Below, in pieces: positions 8,331-16,285 of a stretch of 16,285 bases of DNA; the stretch's first letter is position 1; every line of letters begins with the position of its first letter. Under the pieces are notes generated by a model, which did not search any database, was not told where the DNA came from, and was given only the letters and a program-made list of their open reading frames with translations. A program made the translations under genes and the position numbers. Source of the stretch: Cerioporus squamosus (taxonomy: Eukaryota > Basidiomycota > Agaricomycetes > Polyporales > Polyporaceae); NCBI GenBank assembly GCA_022592435.1, contig JABYQS010000644.1:1-16285 (forward strand). The letters are read 5' to 3'.

Positions 8331-10091
8331 CTATGTTCTCACCACAAGGAATTGCTCTGGTATCTCCGGGTTCTCATACGACGAGAGTATTACTTCCGTC
8401 TGAGCCGACCCGTCGTCAGCCGTTCCGTGCACCCGTTCTACCTGTATATCCACAACTTGCATGTTAGGACGAGCCACGATCGGAGAAAGTATGACGGACC
8501 TGGAAGACGCGAGTGTTGAACCCAAACTGCTTGACCGATGGCCGACATTGGCGGGCGATGGATAGAATTTGGTGATAGGACTGCTTGGTAAAATCCTCCG
8601 ATCCGAAGTCGAGGGGGCGGTTAACGTGTACCGCGCGGAGCACAGGCGCTTGTGCCAGACACGGTCCGAGTGTATCCTACGCAGGTTTTTGTCAGTACAG
8701 TGGAGTTGAGCGCAGACGAGAAGACGCACGAGGTCGCTTTGCTCGACGACCATGAACAACTGTTGGAGTACGGTACAGCGCCGGCAGATGTCGGCGATGC
8801 TGTCGATGCTCATGCGCATACGATGGACCGAGAACCGCGTCAAACGACCTCGTGTGCGTTCACGATGGCCTTGCAGAAGTCGTCACTCAACCGATGGCGA
8901 CATGGCCGCCGACTGTCGAGATGTGGAACTGCTGGAGCGGGCATTGGAGAGTAGATCGAGTACGTGCTGCGGCCATTCTGGCTAGCGATGTGTGCTCATC
9001 CACGGTGAGAGTGACCGAACGAAGCCGGGAAAGTGTACCAGCGCGGTTGCATCGCTGACTGAAAACAGCCATGTCCTGCGCGCTTGTCAGCTTCAGCTCG
9101 GTATCGTCATCCAAACGAAACGAACGTACGAATGCCGTCGATACACCTTCTAAGCCCAGGCCGACGATCCCTCTATAGTTGTGGGAGAGCACGGCCCACA
9201 GGCCTTCGGTGGTCACCTTCGGGCATCCTACGAGGTATAGGTATTCCAGGTTGGTAAGATGCGGCGCTAGCTGCAGGAGCACGCTATCGTTGACACGAGT
9301 GGACGACTGCCGATTGGCGAGGTCAACATGGATGTCGGATACGACCTTGTATGTCAGCTCGCCTTGCAAATGATACTGAGGTGCTGTAGTGTAGAGCCTG
9401 TAGCCATGATCCAAGGTGATAGGTTGGCGACGACAGGAGCACTAGGCATGATGAGCGTAAGCTTGCGAAGGTGAGAGAACTGTGGAAGGACGGTGGGGTC
9501 GTAGAAGCCAGCGTTCTCTCCGTTGATCTCGAGCTCCCGTAGTCTTCGAGCACTGAGCCAGTTGTTTCCAGAACAGATGAGGTGAGAGACCATGTCGCGT
9601 CCATGTACAAGCCCGAAGGTTGACGCAGTTGCGAAGACCCGCAAGACACGCATCCAGTATCTGGTCGTGATCTTCCGACTGAAGTGCCTTGGGGAAGTCA
9701 CGAATAACTGGATGAATTATCAGCATCACGGAACGAAGTGGCAAGCTCAAAGAGAATGGATGATTAAAGCAATACGGACCAGTTGCAGCACATACTTAGC
9801 GAGATGGGGGTATTCCGCAGTGTCCTGAAGAGCTTGATAACCTAACGTTCCGTTGTCAGCTCTGACCATCTTCCCTGAGGTATGGTGACGCGACTCACTT
9901 ACCTTTGCTTTGCCCTCCTTGTGCCAAGCATAGATGAAGACACGTTCATACAGTAGAGGAATCGTGAACTCATAGAAACGATGGTCGACGAGACATATTG
10001 CAGCAAGGTGACTCGGCTTCACGACATGCTGAATGATTACAGGAAGCAGCTCCAGGGGTTTATCTTCAAACTGGGCATACTTCGAAGGCAT
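8331..10091 (-). CDS. F-box protein, seven exons, six one-base indels
   Basis: F-box proteins link substrates to SCF ubiquitin ligases through Skp1. Start is ATG 10089-10091 (MPSKYAQFEDKPLELLPVI); another in-frame ATG lies five codons upstream. The F-box is residues 10-54, including LAAICLVDHRFYEFTIPLLY. Leucine-rich segments follow (LRELEINGE, HLRKLTLIMPS, LTNLEYLYLVGCPKVTTEG, RLRSVTLTV, RFSVHRMRMS) and the C-terminus is YENPEIPEQFLVVRT. Exons: 10091-9903, 9841-9776, 9707-9363, 9306-9130, 9075-8699, 8648-8500, 8441-8331. Introns are 61, 68, 56, 54, 50 and 58 nt; the 56-nt one has a GC donor. Single-base breaks lie near 9817, 9590, 9566, 9545, 8891 and 8843, mostly in runs of two to four equal bases. 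Corrected length is 1416 nt (472 codons) with all exon phases consistent. I recognise the architecture as a common agaricomycete F-box family; the substrate is unknown. Confidence 0.75.
9307..9362 (-). other. Probable GC-AG intron in F-box gene
   Basis: On the minus strand the exon ends ...IICK (AAG) and a 56-nt segment begins GCGAGC and ends CGGCAG. Removing it joins ICK to SSTRVNDSVLLQLAPHL in phase 0, keeping the frame. Without removal the frame meets TGA after ICKAS. The donor context AAG|GCGAGC suits a GC-AG intron. Confidence 0.55.
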
Positions 10092-10352
10092 ACAAGTCGT
10101 GTCCAAAGAATCACTGCACGAAGTGAGAGCAGGTAAGAAAGAGCTGTATACACCTGCAGGAGGGTCCGAGCAGAGGCGGCGCTGGCGCCCATGTTTTGAC
10201 TCTCCGACAATCGGAGGCGAACACTATGCCGGGCCAAACTGTCTCCGATCATAATTGTGGCACACTCGCAAGGGCCCACGACAGTGAGCGCACTCATTAT
10301 ACCACTCTTCCCTTTTACCACCACCTTCCTCCCCCACTCACCCTCTCCTGCC
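10092..10352. promoter_or_regulatory. Shared divergent promoter (F-box / Spt5)
   Basis: The 261 bp between the F-box start (-) and the Spt5 start (+) must hold both promoters. The Spt5 side ends in a strongly pyrimidine-rich tract (about 10300-10350) directly before the ATG, common in highly expressed fungal genes. CATTATACC near 10292-10300 is a weak TATA-like candidate. No other motif was recognised. Confidence 0.5.
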
Positions 10353-13300
10353 ATGTCCGACGTCGAGGACGACACCGTCTTGAACAGCGGCGACCCCGCC
10401 GAAGACCACGAGGAGGAACAGGAGAAGCAACCTTCCAAGAGCCGACGACGTGATATGATGAGGATGAGGATGAGGAAGAAGAGGATGAGGAGGACGAGGA
10501 GGACGAGGAGGAAGAAGATGAGAGGGAGAGGACGAGGGCGCGAAACGCGGGCAAAAGCGGGCAAAGGTATGTGGCGCCCTCCTGGATCCCGTGCAGCGTT
10601 AATGCCACAATAGCACGACACAAAAAGCCGGCAGTCAACCGATTCCTCGATGTAGACTGAGGTGGACGAGGATGAGGACGAGGAGGAGGAGAGGATGAAT
10701 ATGCGCGAGGTGCTCTGATGTGTCGTCTGCGTCATTGAGACTTACGCTCTTCTTGTATTGCAGACGAGTTCATCGCGGATGCCGGTGTGGAGGGTGAAGA
10801 AGACTATGATACTGTCCGGAGAGCTGCCGACCATGCACGTGACCGCGCGTCCGCGAGATGGACGACAGGGACTTGGAGCGGTCGCAGAGATATCAGCCAA
10901 CGTTACAGAGAACGGCTGTCCGTACACCGGAGAGATGAGCGACGTTCCCCAACGACTCCTCATGCCATCTGTACATGATGCGAACCTGTGGCAAGTCCGA
11001 GTCAGGGTATGTCGTCCGAGTCTTTGGACCATACCTACTAATGGCACTGTCGCGCAGCCGGGCAAAGAGCGAGACATCGTTTTCAGCCTCATGAGGAAAG
11101 CGATCGACCTCGAGTAGGCGCTCGACCCTCCAGATCCTCTCCGCGTTCCAACGCGACTCGCTACCGGGGATGATCTACGTCGAGGCGAGGGCGCGAAGCA
11201 GGTCAGCGAAGCCATCAATGGTCTCGTCGGTGTCTTCCCAGCCGCGTATCAACCTCGTTCCTATCGAGGAGATGGCGAGTCTGCTCCAGATCAAGCAACA
11301 GGAGTTGACAGTCACGCCTGGCAGCTGGGTGCGCATCAAGAGGGGCAAGTATCCAAGGCGACCTTGCGCAAGGTCATGGATGTCACGGAGAATGGGGAAG
11401 AGGTCGGGCTGAAGTTCATCCCTCGAATCGACTTGAACCCCAAGGACGAAGCCTCACTGGACGGACGGAAGCGCAAGAAGGCTGGCGCGGGTCTCTCGTC
11501 CTTCAGCATGCGCCCACCGCAGCGCTTCTTCAACTATGAGGAAGTCGTCAAGGTGTATGGTAGGAAGTCCGTATCAAACGGAACCAGGTCTTCGTCTTCC
11601 AGAACGACACCTATAAGACGGCTTCATCGAGAAGGACTTCCGATTAACTGCCTTGCAGCTGGACGACGTCAACCCGACGCGACGAGATCACGCGTTTCAC
11701 TCGCGGCCAGGATGGCAACGAGAACGAGTCCAACGTCGACTTGTCCATCATCGCGGAGGCGTCTCGCAAGGCTGCCATCTCCGTCCTCCAGCCTGGTGAT
11801 CATGTCGAGGTCTTCGAGGGCGAGCAGTCTGGAGTGCATGGTACTGTCCACAGTATCGAGCAGGATGTCGTCACGATCGAGCCGGAAGGAGTGGACTTCG
11901 ATGGCCAGCGGGTGCAGATCCCCGCTCGCAGTGTACGGAAGCGCTTCAAACCCGGAGACCACGTCAAGGTCATGACGGGCAAGAACGCTGACGAGACAGG
12001 CCTGGTTGTGTCGGTTCTGGACAACGTTGTGACGTTCTTGTCAGACATGTCGATGCAGGAGGTGGTGTATCGATGCTGTTGGACCGTTCTTGTGATCCTG
12101 ACGCTGTTTTTAAGGTCTCTGTTTTCTCCAAGGATTTGCGTGAAGCAGCTGAAGTAGGAACCGGCACGAACATCGTCGGCAATTACGAGCTTCACGACCT
12201 CGTCCAACTAGAGTGAGTCTCACCGTGACCTATGGTGCTAGTGCAGAGCAACTAACGTCGGCGCCACAGTCAGCAGACAGTCGGCGTCATCTTCAAGACT
12301 GAGCGTGATTCTTTCCGTGTCCTGGATCAGAACGGACAAGTACGTCTCGTGCAGCCACACCAGATCACCATGCGCCGAGATTCCACCGAGCGATCGCTGT
12401 GGACTCGGAGGGTCACGAGCTCCGGAAAGGGGACAACGTCAAGGAAGTCGATGGCGAGGTCAGTACTGGACTGGCCTTGTGGTCGTATGTTTTCACGACT
12501 ATCATAGGGACGTAAAGGTCGAGTCTGCACACCCATCAGTCGTTCTTCGCCTTCCTGCACAACAGGGACTACAACGAGAACGGGGGTGTTCGTCACCGTG
12601 CTCGTTCTCTCGCCTGGCACCGAAGGGCAACGCCATGAAGTTGGGTACTACCGACTTGACGAAGATGAACCCCCGCGTTGAGCGGTGGTGCTGGCGGCAT
12701 GGTCGGCTCTGGGATGATGGGCCGCGGTCCTCGAGACCGACTCATCGGCGTCTCCGTCATGGTTATCAAGGGCCCCAGCAAGGGCTATGTCGGGACGATC
12801 AAGGACACCAGGCCCCATGCCCGCGTCGAGCTGCTCACAGGCAACAAGGTTATTACACATCGACAAGGAGAAGCTGCGACGCAGGAAGTGAGTGTTATCC
12901 TCCGAGCTGCCGTGGACTTCCTCTCATGCTTGGGTAGTCCTGATGGGAGCTTGGAGCCTCTTGAAAGATGATGGGTTCGATGGGTCCACCTCGCCAGGTT
13001 TCAGCGGACAGACACCAAATCCGTATAATCAGGGTGGCGGACGGACGCCGGGATGGGCGCCAATAACACTGGCCGAACACCGAATCCTTATAACGACAGC
13101 CGCACACCAGCATGGTCTGCGAATTCTCGGACACCTAACCCGTATGCCGACCACGGGAAAGACGCCAGCATGGGACGCCACAGCACGGACACCCAATCCT
13201 TACACACAAGCGGCGGGAAGACCCCGGCGGGAACCGTCACGCGAACCCCGAACCCTATCAGGTGCAAACTCAAGCATGCGCCATCGTGGGGTGGGGCAAC

Positions 13301-14127
13301 ACCAGGGCGTCCAGCAGGTTCAGGCTGGGATTCTTGGGTTGGTTTATTCCCTTGTACCTCATCTAGTGGTACTGACATCGGGGGACAGGACTCTCGCGGC
13401 GCGCCCACACCATTCTCAGCGTTCACGCCTGGGCCCAACGCCTGCACCATATGTCTCGCTGCAGACGCCAGGTGTATACGAGTACCAAACACCAGCGCAA
13501 ACAAACGCCTATCCGCAGACCCCAGGTCTCATGGCGGCGGCATATGGGGCAACGACAATACGTTCGGTATGTACGATCCCCTCGTATACCTCCGCAGTCT
13601 CATGTGTAACAATAGAGCTGTCACCAAAGTGGCTTCTTGACGAGGACTGGCCGACAAGGTGGCGGGCATCATGGTCGAAGTCCGGGCACTTTTGCCAACG
13701 CAGGCCAGCCTGGCTGGCACAATGGCGACTACGAGGGCAAGCAGGGCGTCGTGCTGTCGGTCTTAACACGAACAACGACACGTTCGACTCGACCGCGCGG
13801 TGCGGTTTCTTCCAGCCCGTCGACCCATGACAACCCATCCTTCCGGTACCTGTGACATATCTGGGCCAGTACACCCCGAGAACAAGGGCGACGATTCATC
13901 ATCCTCTCCGGCGTCAGGGCAAGGGCCAGGACGAGAGTCGAGGCCGTCGAGTCGAGGAATACAATGGTCCTCACGACAAAGGCGACCTTCCTCGTCATCG
14001 ACAGTCACCCCGAGCGCTCGTCGCGTCCGCCAGGTCGACGAGGTGGGCAACTTCACCGCTGATGGACGACCACGTGCGCGCTTGGTTGGGGCCCATTTCG
14101 CCGACTGGTATGATTGCTGTCTCGTAA
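10353..14127 (+). CDS. SPT5: Transcription elongation factor Spt5, frameshifted
   Basis: Spt5 pairs with Spt4 to form DSIF, which clamps RNA polymerase II in the nucleus. Order: acidic N-terminus; PAVNRFLDV (about 10630-10656); NGN domain from LLMPSVHDANLWQVRVR through GKERDIVFSLMRKAIDLE to ILSAFQRDSLPGMIYVEA (about 10955-11190); KOW domains at VTPGSWVRIKRGKY (11311), LQPGDHVEVFEGEQSG (11787), FKPGDHVKVMTGKNADETG (11945) and LIGVSVMVIKGPSKGYVG (about 12739); then a TPNPY/TPAW C-terminal repeat region and FLVIDSHPER near 13990. ATG 10353 is the first in-frame Met. Supported introns: 10567-10613, 10710-10763, 11007-11057, 12062-12114, 12213-12269, 12459-12507, 12888-12937; all are GT-AG. Between them the family sequence changes frame about two dozen times, usually by one base beside GG, CC or AA runs, for example near 10453, 10693, 10880, 11180, 11350, 11578, 12409, 12530 and 12670. 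The exact 3' end is uncertain (stop near 14060 or 14125). Confidence 0.85.
10452..10535 (+). repeat. GAG/GAT/GAC repeat coding acidic tract of Spt5
   Basis: A nearly pure purine run of GAT, GAG, GAC and GAA codons encodes over 20 consecutive Asp/Glu in frame 2, as expected for the Spt5 N-terminus. It is entered and left through frame changes, so the length of the run and the flanking frame are unreliable. On the opposite strand it appears as a long serine run, which is a shadow. Confidence 0.75.
13012..13540 (+). repeat. Spt5 C-terminal TPNPY / TPAW repeats
   Basis: TPNPY is encoded at 13012-13026, 13077-13091, 13131-13145 and 13189-13203, alternating with RTPGWA, RTPAWSANS and KTPAWDATA. 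It is followed by GGATPGRP, GAPTPFSAFTPG and QTPGVYEYQTPAQ. This resembles the Spt5 CTR, whose Ser/Thr-Pro units are phosphorylated by Cdk9/Bur1-type kinases and recruit elongation and capping factors. The four TPNPY copies fall in different frames (1, 3, 3, 1), showing indels between them. Confidence 0.75.
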
Positions 14128-14622
14128 ATTACATCTTTCCGTTGTACGGCAATTGCATCGTGTATTATATTCCGCTTTCGCACTAATGGACACGCGAGCC
14201 GACATCCGAGCGTCACCCGGTGGACTGCATCAAGCTATGATTCGACGAAACCAATCGATGTTGTTTCCCGTTGCTTGTGGCGGACGTGCCTGTGTAGCTA
14301 TTGTCAGTACTGATGTTGAGCTGTGTCCCGCGAAGCCCGAACATCGATATTGTGTACGTTCCGATCTATCTCGAGAGCTCCGGATGCTGATGGTTGTGCT
14401 TCTCAGGTGCACATCGGTACTTGGTGGTTCGCTACCACCACGCGGCGATTTGGATGTGGCGGATAGCAGCTTCTAGTAGCTGTCATTCCGTAAGACGTTG
14501 CGTTCTCATGTCACGGTCTGACAAGGCATGATGCTACATACACAGCGTGTCGAGGAGGATGGGGCCGCCCGGACAGCCGCACATGGCTGGTGTGGCGTTT
14601 CGTCTGCACTGCTGCGCTCACT

Positions 14623-14628
14623 TATAAA
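14623..14628 (+). promoter_or_regulatory. TATA box of HET gene 2
   Basis: TATAAA in the context CTTATAAACAG lies 206 nt upstream of the HET gene 2 ATG. With a spliced leader this spacing is reasonable. No other core-promoter motif was identified. Confidence 0.5.
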
Positions 14629-14780
14629 CAGCTCACATCTCCGTTCGCCAGGTATCAACGTATCCCCTCATCCCTCTCTATTGACGTCCCGTCATCCGCT
14701 CAGCAAGTCGCTCCCCCGGTTGATAATGATCCGAGCCCTATCCTGGAACCACTTCCGACGCCCTTCGCGGTAATTTCAAG

Positions 14781-14833
14781 GTGAGCGCACATTTTCCGCA
14801 CGCAAAGCTCGATGACATACCGATTGTCTGAAG
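14781..14833 (+). other. Probable 5' leader intron of HET gene 2
   Basis: GTGAGC at 14781 after TTCAAG and an acceptor GAAG ending at 14833 bound a 53-nt segment directly before the ATG. HET gene 1 also has a plausible leader intron just before its start, which supports the reading; the weak acceptor lowers confidence. Confidence 0.35.
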
Positions 14834-16285
14834 ATGTGGCTCCTCAACACGTCCACCGCCGAGCTCAAGTTCTTCCACAGCCCCTCGAGCGTCCGGTACG
14901 CCATCCTGTCCCACGTCTGGCGGGACCACGAGCAGAGCTTCCAGGACCTACAAACGCTCCGCGCCCAGTTCATCTCCCCGGACGGTTCGCCCCGCACCCG
15001 CGCGTCGTCCAAGATCCGCGAATGCTGCCTTTACGCCGAGCGTGCGGGTTACAAGTGGGTTTGGGTCGACACCTGCTGCATCGACAAGACGAGCAGCGCC
15101 GAGCTCTCGGAGGCGATCAACTCCATGTACGCCTGGTACGCACACGCGGACGTCTGCTACGCCTTCCTCGACGACGTGCGCGACAAGGAGAACCCGTGCG
15201 GGCACCGTTCGTCCTTCCGCCGAAGCCGTTGGTGGACTCGTGGCTGGACGCTGCAAGAGCTCATCGCGCCTAAGACGGTCGTGTTCCTGTCCAAGTCGTG
15301 GCATTTCGTCGGCACGAAGCACTCCCTCGCCCACGTCGTCGAGGAGATCAGCGGCGTCGACCGCGCCATCCTCGTCCATGAGCGCTCGCTTGACGACATC
15401 AGCGTCGCCCGGAGGATCGTGGGCATCGCGTAGGCACACGACGCGCGAAGAAGACCGCGCATACTCGCTCATGGGCATTTTCGGTGTGAACATGCCCACC
15501 ATCTACGGCGAGGGCTCGCGCGCGTTCATCCGCCTGCAGCAGGAGACACTCAAGGTCATCCCGGACCAGAGCATCTTCGCATGGGGCCCGATCCTCGACA
15601 ATTACCCTACGCGTGCAAGGGTTTTGCAACGGACTCGGAAGACGCTAGGTGGCAACCGTCCTATACTGGGGTGTCGCCGACCGACATGCAGACGCTACTC
15701 GCGCCGTCCCCAGTCGAGTTCGCCGCGGGCCGCGCATTCGGCCCATCTCCAGCAGCGATCTCTCGCACAGACTCGGGATCCCCCGACGAACCCACGCTAC
15801 AAGGCCACCAGCTATGGCATCCGTACGCACCTGCCCGTCGTGCCCTACCAACCGACTCCTGCGCTCTCGCTCTCGACCCCGACGAACGTCGCCGTCGCCG
15901 TCCTCCATGTGAGCACGAAGACGGAGCCTCGTGCTGCTTTTCCTGCGCCACAAGCCGGGATGCAGGACGAGCACTACGTCGGCGACTTTGTCGACGTGGG
16001 CGACGACGAGATCTTCACGCGCGCGTACTTCCGCGTCGCGTTCCTTGCCTCGGCGGCTCCGAGCGTCTTGCAGCTCTCCGAGGTGCGCGAGGTGTATATC
16101 CACAATCGTCCTCACCACGCGGTGCGGATGCATCTCCCCACAGGGCGCTACCTGGCTCCGATGCCGTCGAGCGCATCAACTACAGCTTCTTGTTCCCCGA
16201 GTGGGTGCTCAGTCGCCTCAAGAACGAGGGCTTTATATCTGAAGACCGCCCCGCCGGGGACGACGGCCTGACACTTAGATGCCTG
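14834..16285 (+). CDS. HET-domain protein 2, frameshifted, open at right edge
   Basis: ATG 14834 begins MWLLNTSTAELKFF, a typical HET-protein start. Motifs: YAILSHVW (22-29), VWVDTCCIDK (76-85), SSAELSEAINSMYAWYAH (87-104), RGWTLQELIAP (136-146). After ARRI (about 15415) frame 2 stops at 15431-15433, but frame 3 continues the family: SWASRRHTTREEDRAYSLMG, NMPTIYGEGSRAFIRLQQE, IPDQSIFAWGP. Further one-base breaks near 15618, 15803, 15906, 15932, 15957 and 16159 connect GFATDSEDARW, ATSYGIRTHLPVVPYQP, CEHEDGAS, LLFLRHKPG, MQDEHYVGDFVDVGDDE and VERINYSFLFPEWVLS. The last frame (2) is open to the window end, so the C-terminus lies outside. The first break is a net +1 or -2; most others are one base in GG, GGG or CC runs. 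The 199-residue open frame ending at 15433 should not be taken as a complete protein. The role is presumably non-self recognition, by family only. Confidence 0.8.

Larger units (their letters stand above)
14128..14833. other. Intergenic: Spt5 3' region and HET gene 2 promoter
   Basis: No gene is supported in these 706 bp. The left part should be the Spt5 3' UTR. The right part holds a TATA box at 14623-14628 and a probable leader intron at 14781-14833. Short forward frames between 14114 and 14784 have no protein-like character. Confidence 0.5.

Noticed and set aside
10315..10638. Minus-strand frame with a very long serine run
   Set aside because: It is the reverse complement of the Spt5 Asp/Glu codon repeat and has no independent support.
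10353..14127. Programmed ribosomal frameshifting as the cause of the frame changes
   Set aside because: The breaks are too many, occur in both directions, lie at varied short runs and recur in unrelated genes, with no shared slippery site or downstream structure.
14834..15433. A complete 199-residue HET protein
   Set aside because: The stop follows a frameshift; the next frame continues the HET family sequence without a gap in homology.
15419..15433. A GT...AG segment at the HET gene 2 frameshift as an intron
   Set aside because: It is only 15 nt, far below a workable intron, and removing it would delete conserved residues (SWAS).
1..16285. CRISPR arrays, insertion sequences, long terminal repeats
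   Set aside because: No regularly spaced repeats, inverted terminal repeats, transposase or reverse-transcriptase motifs were seen on either strand.

Overview
The window looks like chromosomal DNA from an agaricomycete fungus, probably a polypore-type basidiomycete. The grounds are GC-rich, gene-dense sequence on both strands, very short introns (mostly 47-77 nt, GT-AG, with CTRAY-like branch sites), two HET-domain genes, kinase-like genes of a fungal type, and a recognisable Spt5. The assignment rests on family recognition by eye. No bacterial, viral, CRISPR, rRNA or tRNA feature was seen.

Layout. 1-331: nothing identifiable. About 332-1180 (+): a broken coding region of unknown function. 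About 1380-1839 (+): a truncated, frameshifted kinase-like copy. 2445-4221 (+): an intact kinase-like gene with one intron and a substituted catalytic Asp. 4632-6787 (-): HET-domain gene 1. 7322-7929 (-): a DUF302-type small protein. 8331-10091 (-): a seven-exon F-box protein. 10353 to about 14127 (+): transcription elongation factor Spt5, divergent from the F-box gene across 261 bp. 14834 to the window end (+): HET-domain gene 2, open at the edge. The two HET genes share strongly similar N-terminal domains and flank the DUF302, F-box and Spt5 genes.

The main observation is that nearly every gene carries small (mostly one-base) insertions or deletions, largely in short homopolymers, while codons, splice sites and motifs on either side are preserved. 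For the F-box gene, six one-base corrections make all seven exons agree in phase and give a 472-codon frame. For the DUF302 gene, two corrections give 177 codons. Spt5, normally single-copy and essential, has roughly two dozen such breaks. This fits uncorrected consensus errors better than ordinary pseudogene decay, so gene models should span the breaks and the breaks should be checked against reads. The kinase-like fragment near 1.4-1.8 kb also lacks its C-lobe and is more likely a real truncated copy.

Functionally the genes do not form a pathway. Spt5 is a housekeeping transcription factor; HET proteins belong to a fungal non-self recognition family; the F-box protein would be a substrate adaptor for ubiquitin ligation; the kinase-like and DUF302 proteins have no assigned role. 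I see no evidence of a new multi-gene system. The points worth following are the indel pattern, a probable GC-AG intron, the kinase-like pair and the unidentified first gene.
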